Source: Caulobacteraceae bacterium (GTDB lineage: Bacteria; Pseudomonadota; Alphaproteobacteria; Caulobacterales; Aquidulcibacteraceae). Taken from it: 64,000 nt of DNA. How positions within the stretch are numbered: position 1 is the first letter of the stretch; each line of letters begins with the position of its first letter. The stretch covers positions 114,015 to 178,014 of the forward strand of contig JADJCG010000009.1 of assembly GCA_016703335.1 (NCBI GenBank), given 5' to 3'. Shown here piece by piece: positions 26,307 through 36,925 of the stretch. The notes below the pieces were generated by a model. The model had not been told where the DNA came from. It was given only the letters and a program-made list of their open reading frames with translations, and did not search any database. Made by a program: the position numbers and the translations under genes.

Positions 26307-27822
26307 ATGCAGACCTGCGCCAACGCAACCACCGTAGCCTTTGCCGGACTCGAAGCACGCCGAGTCGAAGTTCAGGTGCAGCTCACCGGCGGCACCCACG
26401 GCATCGTCATCGTTGGGCTTGGGGATAAAGCCGTCTCTGAATCGCGGGAGCGCGTGCGCGCAGCTTTTGCGTCGATCGGGCTCGCAATTCCCGCTGGCCG
26501 GTTGGTTGTCAATCTCGCGCCCGCCGACATGCCGAAAGAGGGCACTCACTACGACTTGCCGATCGCGCTCGCGATGATGGCTGCGATTGGCGCGCTGCCG
26601 CATGACGCGCTCGATGGCGTCTTGTGCTTCGGCGAAGTCGGTTTGGACGGATCGCTCGCGTCTGCGCCGGGCGCGCTGCCCGCGGCGATGGCTGCGCACG
26701 CGATGGATGCCGCCTTCATTTGTCCTGAGGCGTGCGGTTCTGAAGCCGCGTGGGCGGGCGGCGAGGTGATAGCCGCGCCGTCGCTGCTTGCGCTCGTCAA
26801 CCATTTCCGCGGCGGCGCTTCCATCAAAGCGCCAGAGCGCGGTGATCTCATCTCCGGCGCCAGCGTGCCTGACCTTCGCGACGTGCGTGGACAGGAACAG
26901 GCCAAGCGCGCGCTCGAAATTGCAGCGGCAGGCGCGCACAACATTCTCTTCGTCGGCCCGCCGGGCGCTGGCAAGTCGATGCTGGCGCAGCGTTTGCCAG
27001 GTTTGTTGCCACCGCTTTCATCGGAAGAATTGCTCGAAGTTTCGATGTTGCATTCTGTGGCCGGATTGCTTGAGCGCGGGCGTTTGACGCGCACACGGCC
27101 ATTTCGTGCACCGCACCATTCGGCATCGATGGCCGCGCTTGTTGGTGGCGGATTGCGCGCAAAACCTGGCGAAATCAGCCTTTCGCACCAAGGCGTGCTG
27201 TTTCTGGATGAGCTGCCAGAATTCTCGTCGCAAGCGCTCGATGCGCTGCGTCAGCCGTTGGAAACGGGCCAGGTTCTCATCGCGCGCGCCAATCATCATG
27301 TGACGTATCCCGCGCGCATCTGCTGCGGCCGCGATGAACCCGTGCCGTTGCGGCGGTGGGCCGGGCGGGCGCTTGCCGGCGGGCCGCGCTGCGCAATCGA
27401 GTATCAAGCGCGGCCTTCTGGCCGCTGCTGGATCGCATCGACATTCAGCTCGATGCCCGCCTGTCACCGCTGCCGATCTCGCTCTGCCGCCGCCTGTGGA
27501 AGGCACCGCGGAAGCAACGGCGCGCGTTGGCCGTGCGCGAGACGCGCAGTCTTCGCGAAAGGCTGGTCTCAACGCGACGCTGGATCTTGACTCGCTTGAG
27601 CGCGTCGCCGCGCCTGATGCGCCGGGCGCGGCTCTGCTCGCAAAGGCAGCGGAATCTCTTTCGCTTTCGGCCCGCGCATATCACCGCACTTTGAAGGTCG
27701 CGCGCACGATTGCTGACCTAGATGGCTCAGACTCTGTGCGCCGGATCCATATAGCTGAGGCGCTGAGCCTGAAACGCCAGTGGGCGACACCTGATCAGGC
27801 CGGTTTCGCTAGGGTTTCTTAA
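26307..27822 (+). CDS. comM: ComM/YifB-family Mg-chelatase-like ATPase, frame-broken here
   Basis: ComM-type AAA+ helicase linked to branch migration of integrated DNA in natural transformation. N-terminal domain (VGLGDKAVSESRERVRAAF, LPIALAMM) and ATPase core with Walker A GPPGAGKS and LFLDELPEF are in the first frame. Between about 27319 and 27470 the sequence jumps frames at least four times; pieces MNPCRCGG, GPRCAIEYQAR, PLLDRIDIQLD and TAADLALPPPVEG fall in different frames. The C-terminal piece to 27822 (AYHRTLKVARTIADLDGSDSV) is normal. Either read errors in a difficult stretch or a real pseudogene. Confidence 0.88.
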
Positions 27823-27846
27823 CCGCGTCAGCGCTTGATCGGGCGC

Positions 27847-29642
27847 ATGGCGCAACCTGCGGCAAATCGAGCGTTCGATGCTTTCGACGCATTGCCTGAT
27901 CCCGTCGCGATCCTCGCGGCGGATGGCGCGTTGCTGCGCGCCAATCCAGCGTTTCGCGCTACCTTCAGACATTGGATCGGCCCGCAGCGTCCGCCCTGGG
28001 GCAGGACGCCGACACCTGAGTTTGCCAGCGGCGAGCGACGCTTCGATGCTCCAGCGCCGGATGGCCGACAGTTTGAATGGGCAGAGCGTCTGCTCAGCGA
28101 TGGCGCGCGGCTTGTCATCGCCCGTGACATCACGCGTCACGTCCGTGCCGCCGAAGATGCGTTGCGCTCGAAGACGACACTCTTCGCGACGCTGACCCAC
28201 GAGTTGCGTACTCCGCTCAATGGCATCCTCGGCATGGCTGGGCTGCTGGAGATGGGTAAGCTAGAGCCGAACGCGCAAAGCTATGTCGGCGCGATCAAGC
28301 AATCGGGCGAGCTGCTGCTCGAACTGATCACTGAGATTCTGGACTATTCGCGGCTTGAAGCGGGCGCGTCGAACTCGAGTCGGCGCCGTTCGATCCCGAA
28401 GCGACAATGCAGAGCGTCGCGGAACTCCTATCGCCACGCGCGCGCGACAAGAATCTTGAGATCGCGGTTTCTGTACGCGGCGACGCCCCCGCGCGCGTCA
28501 TCGGCGACGATGGGCGCCTTCGGCAGATCCTCTTCAATCTCGCCGGCAATGCAGTGAAGTTCACTGAGGCCGGCGGCGTCGTCATCGAAATGGCGCCGCG
28601 CCCCAATGGCCGTTTGCGCTTCAATATTCGGGACACCGGCCCCGGCGTCGCGCCAGAGAAGCATGCGCTGATCTTCGAAGAGTTTACGCAGGCCGATGCG
28701 GGCGTAAATCGCCGCCACGGCGGAGCGGGCCTCGGCCTTGCTATCGTGAAGAAGCTTGCGCTTGCGATGGGCGGAGATGTTGGCCTCGTTTCGCGCCCTG
28801 GCTTCGGTGCGAGCTTTTGGGTTGAGCTGCCGCTCGCGACCGCACCAAATGCCGAGCCGCCGCCATCGCTGAGCGGCGTTCGAGTTTGTGTCGTCAGCCC
28901 GTCGCTCTTGCTCACGCAAACGCTGCGCGCCGTTGTCATATCGCTGGGCGCCAATCCGGTTGAGCGCGCCGCCTACGCCGACGTCGTGCTGCTCGATTGG
29001 CACGAGGGAGTTGGTGGCGAAGAGATCGACGCCTTGCGCCGCAATTCACGCGCGATCATCGCGCTCGCGCCGCAAGAGCGCCGGCAGATCATCGATGTTT
29101 GCCGCGCCGCCGGCATCGAGCACTACACCTTAAAGCCTGTCCGCCGAGGTTCGCTCGTTGAACGCGTACGCGCGGCGTTGGGCGATCAGCCGGAGCGCGC
29201 CAAACCGGCGCAGCCGATACAAGCGTCAACGCAACAACCGTTGCTCGGGCTCCGCGTGCTGCTGGCCGAAGACAATCCGATCAACGCACTGCTCGCGCGT
29301 ACCTTGCTCACCAAAGCTGGATGCTCAGTCACGAGCGCGCAGGACGGCGAAGAAGCGGTAGCCGTAGCTTCCGCCGCCGCGTTCGATCTCATCTTGCTCG
29401 ATATCCGGATGCCGCGCCTTGATGGTTTCGAAGCCGCGCAGCGCATCCGCGCCGGAGGAGGGCCATCAGCTGCGGCGCCAATGGTGGCGCTCACCGCTGA
29501 CGCGGGCGACGAAGAGCGCGCGCACGCCGCTAAGGCGGGCATGGACGATTTCATCACCAAACCGATCGACGCGAACCGGCTGCTACAAGTCGCGGCGCGC
29601 TTTACCGAGCGCCCGAACCCCGCCACGTTCGCGAGCACATAA
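27847..29642 (+). CDS. hybrid sensor histidine kinase, frame-broken here
   Basis: About 598 residues after repair. N-terminal PAS-like domain (DALPDPVAILAADGALLRANPAF); HisKA with phospho-accepting H118 in THELRTPLNG; HATPase with N-box NLAGNAVKF, G1 DTGPGVA and G2 GGAGLGLAIV; a degenerate receiver (LSGVRVCVVSPSLLL, VVLLDWHEG); and a true receiver with Asp in LLDIRMPRLDG and Lys in ITKPID. No membrane segments, so cytosolic. The frame breaks near 28368, where EAG should run on to VELESAPFDPEATMQSV. No cognate regulator lies next to it. Confidence 0.9.
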
Positions 29643-29660
29643 AAGCGGCGGAGAGCACGC

Positions 29661-31424
29661 ATGTCCGATACACCAGCCGCCCCTGCGCCGAAGCGTTCAA
29701 CCTGGGAAGCGCTCAGCGTCTTCCTTGAGAAGCGCAGCCTCGTGATGCTGATGCTCGGCTTCTCGGCCGGCCTGCCGAACCTGCTGCTCTATGACACCAT
29801 CTCCGCATGGATGCGTCAGGCGAAGCTGCCGCTGGATGTCATCACGCTCTTCAGCTTGGTGACCATCACTTACGCGATCAAATTCCTTTGGGCGCCGATC
29901 GTCGATCGCGTGAAAATCCCTGGGCTCTATCAGCTCTTCGGCAAGCGCCGCTCGTGGATGCTGCTAGCGCAGATCGGCATCATTTTTGGAATCTGGCTCA
30001 TCGCCATCAACATGCCCGCAGTCTCGGCCGCCGTCGCGGGTGGCGTCGAAGGCGCAGTGCAGCCCGATCCGAACATGAGCCTGATCGGCGTCGTCGCGAT
30101 CTTCGCGGTCATGACGGCGATGTTTGGCGCGACCCAAGACATCGCCATCGATGCCTGGCGATCGAAGTCGCGGCCGTTGAACGCCAAGGCGTTATGGCTG
30201 CCGCGTACCAGTGGGGCTATCGCATCGCGGTCGTCGTTTCTGGCGCCGCACCGCTCTTTCTTGCCTCGCGCATCGGCTGGACCGCGTCTTACTCTGCGAT
30301 GGCCGTCGTGATGGGCATCGGTGTTCTCGGGGTGCTGCTTGCCCCGCGCGAAAAGAGTGTCGAGCCGAAGCCGTTCCCGCCAGCGACAACGCCGGTCTGG
30401 GCGAAACGCTCGAATGGTCGCGCGCGTTGGCCTGATGGTGTTCGGCGCGTGCTTCATCGGCGCAGGCCTGTCAGGCAAAGCCGAACCGCTAACATTTATG
30501 TTTCCGTGGTTTGGCATGGCTGATGCCGCAACAGGATTTTCTGAGGCCTGGTCCGCGAAGCCTTGGGGCGCCGTTTGGCAAGTGATCGGTGTTGCGATCG
30601 GCTTGGTGATTGTCGCGTTCGCGACCTATCCGCTCTTCAGGTCCAGGCCGAGCGCATACTTCGCCGGCACTCTCAAAGAGCCGCTAGGCGATTTCTTCAA
30701 GCGCTACGGAAATACCGGCGCGCTGATCCTGGCCATGATCTGCGTCTATCGCATCGCAGATTTCGTGCTGAATCTGATGACGGCGTTTTACGTCGATGTT
30801 GGCTTCTCGCTCGATGAGATCGCGGGCGCCCGAAAGCTATTCGGTGTCGTGATGTCGATGATCGGCATCGGTCTCGGCGGCTGGATGGTCGCGCGCTTTG
30901 GTTTGATGCGTTCGCTCATCGTAGGCGCCATCGTGCAGCCGTTGTCGAACATCGCCTTCAGTGGCCTTGTGTTCACTGGTCCGTGGTTGCCCGGTCTCTA
31001 TGCGTGCATCGCGATCGACAACGTCTCCGCCGGTATCGCTGGCACGGCGCTGATCGCGTACATGTCGAGCCTCACCAGCCTGGGCTTCACAGCGACGCAG
31101 TACGCGCTTTTCTCTTCGCTCTACGCGTTGCCCGGAAAAATTCTGGCCGCGATCTCGGGCCGCATCGTCGAGGGCGCAACCTCCGCTGCGGCGGCGGGGG
31201 AGACGGAATGGTTGCGGAGCTGGTTCACCAGTATATCGCCGACGGCATTCGCGCATCTCGTGCAAGAGCGCGGCATTCCGGCAGAGGCTTTCGCCGCCGG
31301 TTACATGACGTTCTTCATCTACTCGGGCATCATCGGCATTCTTGCGTTTATCTTCGCGATCGGCGTGATGCGCCAGCAACCACCCGCCACCGACGCAACG
31401 AAGGACGTACCAGCGCCAGCTTAA
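29661..31424 (+). CDS. ampG: AmpG-family muropeptide transporter (MFS), frame-broken here
   Basis: Imports anhydro-muropeptides for cell-wall recycling. The first helices (GFSAGLPNLLLYDTISAWMRQAKLPLDVITLFSLVTITYAIKFLWAPIVDR) and GATQDIAIDAWR are AmpG hallmarks. Two frame breaks: near 30165, where the next frame continues IEVAAVERQGVMAAAYQWGYR, and near 30410, where it returns to VGLMVFGACFIGAGL. The rest has regular membrane helices to 31424. About 585 residues after repair. Converges on maeB with overlapping stop codons. Confidence 0.88.
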
Positions 31425-33697
31425 GCTTTCGCCTCGCCCTTTGCCTCAGCGACCTGGAAGGCCGCTAGCGTGGCGTAGCTGACGATATCCGAGACCGTGC
31501 CGCCAAGCGGCGCGATTTGGATCGCTTTGGCGAGGCCGGTGAACACCGGGCCGATGACCGTCGCGCCGCCGGCCGTTGTCAGCAGGCTCGTGGCGATCGA
31601 CGCGGAGTGCAGGGCGGGCATGACCAGCACGTTCGCTTGCTCTGACAGACGCGAGAACGGGTAAAGTTCGCGCATGTTCGGATGCAGCGCGACGTCGACA
31701 TTCATCTCGCCTTCGTACTCGAAATCGATGTCTTCGCGCCGATCCAGAATAGAAACGGCTTCGCGGATTTTCTCCGAGCGCTCCATCTTGGATTGCCGAA
31801 GGTCGAGTGCGAGATCAGCGCGACGCGCGGCGTGACGCCGAACTGCCTGGCCATCGCCGCGGATTGCATGACGATCTGCGCCACCTCGGCGCCGGGAATT
31901 CCGCGACGGCGTGTCGCTGATAAAGAGCGTGCGCCCTTCATCAGGACCACCGACATGCCCATCACGCGCTCGCCAGGGCGGGATCGATCACCTTCAGCAC
32001 GTCGTCAAGCGCCGTGGCGAAATTGCGCGTCGTGCCCGTCACCATGCCGTCGGCGTGGCCGAGTGCGACCATGCAGGCGCCGAACACGTTGCGGTCCTGG
32101 TTCACCAGGCGCTGCACATCGCGAAAGAGATAGCCGAAGCGTTGCAGCCGCTTGTAGAGGAAGTCAGCGTAAAGCCCGTTGTGCTCGGAGAGGCGCGCAT
32201 TGACGATGCTGAGCTTTGCATTCCCTGGCACGCCGACTTGCGCCATGTTTGCGCGCACGGTTTCTTCGCGGCCGACAAGCACGGCGTTGCCAAGCCCAGC
32301 TCTCGGAACGCATAAGCGGCGCGGATCACGGAGGCTCTTCGCCTTCGGCGAACACGATGCACTTGGGCTTGCGGCGCACCACCGTCTGCACGCGCTGCAT
32401 CATCGCCGCTGTCGGGTCGAGACGTTGCGCCAAGCTATGCTTGTAAGCCTGCATGTCTTCGATCGGCTTGCGCGCGACTCCGGTATCCATCGCCGCTTGG
32501 GCCACAAACGGCGGAATTTCCGAGATCAGGCGCGGATCGAACGGAGCAGGGATGATGTAGTCGGGGCCGAATTTCGGGCGCCGGCCGTGATAGGCGGCCG
32601 CCACTTCATCCGGCACGTCTTGCTTCGCGAGCTCCGCCAGCGCGCGCGCAGCGGCGACCTTCATCTCTTCGTTGATCGTGCGCGCGCGCACATCGAGCGC
32701 GCCGCGGAAAATATAAGGAAAGCCCAGAACGTTGTTCACTTGGTTCGGATAGTCCGAACGGCCCGTTGCCACGATCGCGTCCTTGCGGACTTCGTGCACG
32801 GCTTCCGGCGTGATCTCTGGATCAGGATTGGCCATGGCGAAGATGATTAACCTCTTCGCCATCGACTTCACCATCTCCTAGGTCACCGCGCCAGCGACCG
32901 AGAGGCCCATGAACACGTCGGCGCCCTTCATGGCGTCCGCGAGCGTGCGCGCTTTGGTGTCAATCGCGTGCACGGATTTGAACTGGTCCATGCCTTTTTC
33001 GCGGCCGCGATAGACAACGCCTTCGCGGTCGAGCGCGATGACGTTTTCGTGCGGCACGCCGAGCTGTTTGATCAGCGCGATGCAAGAAAGCCCGGCCGCG
33101 CCCGCGCCGTTGACGACGACTTTGATGTCTTCCAAGTCCGGCCGGTCAGCTCGCACGCATTGAGCAAGCCCGCCGCTGCGATGATCGCGGTGCCGTGCTG
33201 GTCATCGTGGAACACCGGAATATCGAGATCGTCGCGCAGCCGGCTCTCGATGATGAAGCATTCAGGGCTCTTGATGTCCTCGAGATTGATGCCGCCAAAA
33301 GTCGGCCCGATATTGCGGACGGTGGTGATGAATTCTTCGACGTCCTGCGTCGTCACTTCGATGTCGATCGAATCCACGTCGGCGAAGCGCTTGAAGAGAA
33401 CGCTCTTGCCTTCCATCACCGGCTTCGAGGCCATCGCGCCAAGATTGCCGAGCCCAAGAATAGCGGTGCCGTTCGAGATTACGGCGACCAGATTGCCCTT
33501 TGACGTATAATCGTAGGCCAGGTCCGGATCTTCGGCGATCGCCTTCACCGGGACCGCGACGCCCGGCGAATACGCGAGCGAAAGATCGCGCTGCGTCGCC
33601 ATCGGCTTGGTCGGCGTGATGGAAATTTTGCCCGGCGTCGGGTGCCGGTGGAAGTCCAGCGCCTCTGCGTCGGTGAACGGTCTTTGGAGTCAGGCAT
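31421..33697 (-). CDS. maeB: NADP-dependent malic enzyme with phosphotransacetylase-like domain, heavily frame-broken
   Basis: Converts malate to pyruvate. N-terminal malic domain (TQRDLSLAYSPGVAVPV, FHDDQHGTAIIAAAGLLNA), NAD(P)-binding domain (VVVNGAGAAGLSCIAL, FAMANPDPEITPEAV) and C-terminal PTA-like domain (ALGHADGMVTGTTRNF, ALHSASIATSLLTTAGGATVIGPVFTGLAKAIQIAPLG) are all present in order. They are spread over all three frames, with breaks near 33676, 33150, 32335, 32295, 31975, 31935, 31895 and 31790, and a TAG at 32878-32880. Start chosen at 33697 (MPDSKDRFTDAEALDFHRHP after adding a T). Either concentrated consensus error or a decayed gene. Confidence 0.88.
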
Positions 33698-33789
33698 GGG
33701 GCGTTGAATGTCCGGAAAATGGGGCCGCACCCTAGCTTTGAGCCTCAGCGCGTCAATGGAAGTCCGGCCGCAAGTCGCTAAAGAGGCCC

Positions 33790-36456
33790 GTGGCTGATTC
33801 TTCTCACCCGTCACCGAAAGTGACGCCGTTCATGGCGCAATATCTCGCCGCCAAAGCAGAGCATCCAGATGCGTTGCTCTTCTTCCGCATGGGCGATTTC
33901 TACGAACTCTTCTTCGCAGACGCCGAGAAGGCGGCGGCGGCCGTTGGCATCACGCTCACCAAGCGCGGCCAACATGGCGGCGAACCGATCCCGATGGCCG
34001 GCGTGCCGTGGCACCAGGCCGAGAACTACCTTTCCAAGCTGATCCGCGCAGGTCACAAGGTCGCCGTCTGCGAGCAGCTGGAAGATCCGGCTGAAGCGAA
34101 GAAGCGCGGTGGCAAGTCGATCGTGCACCGCGGTGTCGTGCGCGTCGTCACGCCGGGCACACTGACGGAAGAGGGGCTGCTCGATGCCCGGTCCGCAAAC
34201 CGCCTCGCGGCAATCGCGTTCAGCAGTGATGGCGCCGCCATCGCGTGGGCGGACGTCTCAACCGGCGCGTTTGAAACCCGCTCGCTGAAGCATCACGAGG
34301 CTGAGGAAGAAATCGCGGCGCTTTCACCGGCGGAGCTTCTCGTCACGGATGCAGATTCGCAGCACGTCAACGAGGCGGCGCGCATCACTGGCGCGGCGCT
34401 GACGGTTCGTCCGGCCGTAAAAGCGGATGCGAAAGCCGCTGCACGACGAATCAAGGCCGCGTTCGAAGTCGCGGCGCTTGATGCGTTCGGAGATTTCACA
34501 AACGTCGAACTCTCGGCGATGGGCCTGTTGCTCGATTACATCGAGCTGACCCAAGCTGGCGCGGCCCCTCACCTGATGCCGCCGCGCCGCAATGCCGAGC
34601 GCGCCTTTATGGCGATCGACGCCGCCACGCGGGCGGCGCTGGAAATTGAGCGTTCGGTGCGCGGCGGCAGGGAGGGATCGCTGCTCGCTTGCGTTGATCG
34701 CACTGTGACGTCGGCTGGTGGTCGCATGTTGGCCGAGCGCGTGTCGCGGCCGCTTACCGATGTTACCGCGATCAATGCGCGGCTTGATGCGGTGCAGTTC
34801 TTTCTAGACGCGCGCGACCGGCGCGAGGGCGTCCGCGAAGAACTCCGCGCCGCTGGCGATCTTGCACGTGCCTTGACGCGCTTGGCGCTTGGGCGCGGTG
34901 GCCCGCGCGACCTTGCCAACCTGCGTGATGGTCTGACGGCTGGCGATCGCGCCGCAGCGCGCTGTTTAGGGCTTTCGACTGAAGCGCCGGCGGAGATTTC
35001 CCGCGCTTGTGATGCGCTTTCGCTCAGTGCGCATGCGGAAAGCGCTGCGCTGGCGCAGACGCTTGCACGCGCCATGTCGGCTGACCTGCCGTTGCTTGCG
35101 CGTGATGGCGGCTTCATCAAGCAGCGGCTACGACGCGACGCTCGATGAAGCCGCGCGCTCCGTGATGACAGCCGCAAAGTCATCGCGGCGCTGCAGGCGA
35201 GCTACGCCGAAGAGACAGGGATCCTGGGCCTGAAGCTGAAGCACAACAACGTGCTCGGCTATCACATCGACGCGACGACGAAGCAGGCCGAGGCGTTGAT
35301 GGCGCCGCCGCTCAACGCGCGCTTCATCCACCGCCAGACCAATGCCGGCTCGATCCGGTTCACCACCACCGAGCTTGCCGAGCTCGACGCAAAAATCTCG
35401 CGCGCTGGCGAAGCGACACTTGCGCGCGAACTGACGCTATTCAAAGAGTTCGCCGCACGCGCCGTCGCCATCGAAGCGCCGATCCGGGCCGCCGCTGAAG
35501 CGCTGGCATCACTCGACGTCGCTGCCGCTCTCGCCGAATGGGCCGAAGAAACGCAAGCTACGCGTCCCGAGATCGATGAAACTTCCGCTCTGCTGGCCGA
35601 AGGCGCGCGCCACCCTGTGGTGGAACAGGGCGTGCGGCGCGATGGCAACGGCTTCACGCCCAACGATGCGCGTCTCGACGCCGAAGGCAAATCCGGGCCA
35701 CGCCTGATCGTGGTCACCGGTCCCAACATGGCGGGTAAGAGCACGTATCTTCGTCAGATCGCGTTGCTCTCTGTGTTGGCGCAGGCCGGCTCTTATGTGC
35801 CGGCGAAGAAGCTGCGCCTCGGCATCGTAGATCGTGTCTTCGCGCGCGTTGGCGCATCGGACGATCTGGCGCGCGGCCGCTCCACATTCATGACCGAAAT
35901 GGTCGAAACCGCCGCGATCCTGAACCAAGCCGGCTCACGCGCGCTCGTCGTGCTCGATGAAATCGGCCGCGGCACGGCCACCTTCGATGGTCTCGCCATC
36001 GCCTGGGCGGTCGCCGAGCATCTCCACGAAGCCAACAAATGCCGCGCCGTCTTCGCCACGCACTACCACGAGCTAACACGCCTCGCGGACAAACTCGAAG
36101 CCGGCGCCAACGCGCACCTTCGCGCCAAGGAATGGAAGGGCGATCTGGTGTTTCTGCACGAAGTTGCGCCAGGCGCCGCCGATCGCTCTTACGGCATCCA
36201 AGTCGCGAAGCTTGCGGGTTTGCCGAAGTCGGCCGTCGAGCGCGCCAAGGCTGTGCTGCAGCGTCTCGAAACCACGGGCGGCGCCACGCGCATGGAAATC
36301 GCGGAAGAGCTGCCGCTCTTCGCACAGGTAATGGAAGAGCATGCGCCGTCAGCGCTGGAAGCAGCGCTCAACGACATCAATCCAGATCATTTATCGCCGA
36401 AAGAAGCTTTAGAGCTTCTCTACAAACTTAAGGCTGCTGCTCAGCAGGATCTCTGA
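33790..36456 (+). CDS. mutS: DNA mismatch repair protein MutS, frame-broken here
   Basis: Mismatch recognition ATPase. N-terminal mismatch-binding motif ALLFFRMGDFYELFF has the Phe-x-Glu wedge. Lever and core domains follow to about 35118. The ATPase has Walker A TGPNMAGKSTYLRQ, LDEIGRGTATFDG and THYHELTRL. Frame breaks near 35121 (FIK to SGYDATLDEAAR) and 35158 (to LRDDSRKVIAALQASYAEETG). About 889 residues after repair. GTG start at 33790 with AGAGG just upstream. Divergent from maeB, 92 bp apart. Confidence 0.96.
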
Positions 36457-36772
36457 GGGCCGGCGCGCTGTCGTCAACGCGTTGACGCGCTTGCTCGACC
36501 GCCATGCCACGCGACACTGCTTCCGAAGCCAGCGGCAGCGAAGAGTTCATCGCCACGTACATCATGAAGCCGCCGAGAATGGCGCCGAGCACAAGGCCGG
36601 TGACACCCCAAAGCGAAGCAGCAAACCAGTAAGCCGAAGCACGTTCGCTTCTGATGCGCTGAGCGAACAGCTTCTGATCCATAATCGCTTCCATGCCGGC
36701 GCGGGCGGGATGATCCATTACGTGATCATCGTCCACCGGATTGAGGCGGATGGTCTTGCCGCTTTTGCGCAT
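36428..36772 (-). CDS. small single-pass membrane protein, hypothetical
   Basis: 114 residues. N-terminal charged part (MRKSGKTIRLNPVDDDH), one strong membrane segment at about 55-80 (WFAASLWGVTGLVLGAILGGFMMYVAM), then a polar tail. No family recognised. The ATG at 36772 has GGGAGAG about 8 bases ahead, preferred over the in-frame start at 36838. Its end overlaps the mutS end by 29 bp. The 153 bp before glnD on its upstream side shows nothing else I can name. Confidence 0.65.
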   Translation of the reverse strand: MRKSGKTIRLNPVDDDHVMDHPARAGMEAIMDQKLFAQRIRSERASAYWFAASLWGVTGLVLGAILGGFMMYVAMNSSLPLASEAVSRGMAVEQARQRVDDSAPALRDPAEQQP

Positions 36773-36925
36773 ACGTGGGCTCTCCCGGGAAGCCAGCGTT
36801 CCCGTTACATGTGTGGCTGTGCCCGCGAAATGAGGCAAGGTTTCGACGTGCGGATAACCAAGATGTCAGACATGTCAGCTCTAAACAGTGGCGCCGGCGC
36901 CCCAGAATGACGAAATTGCAATGAG

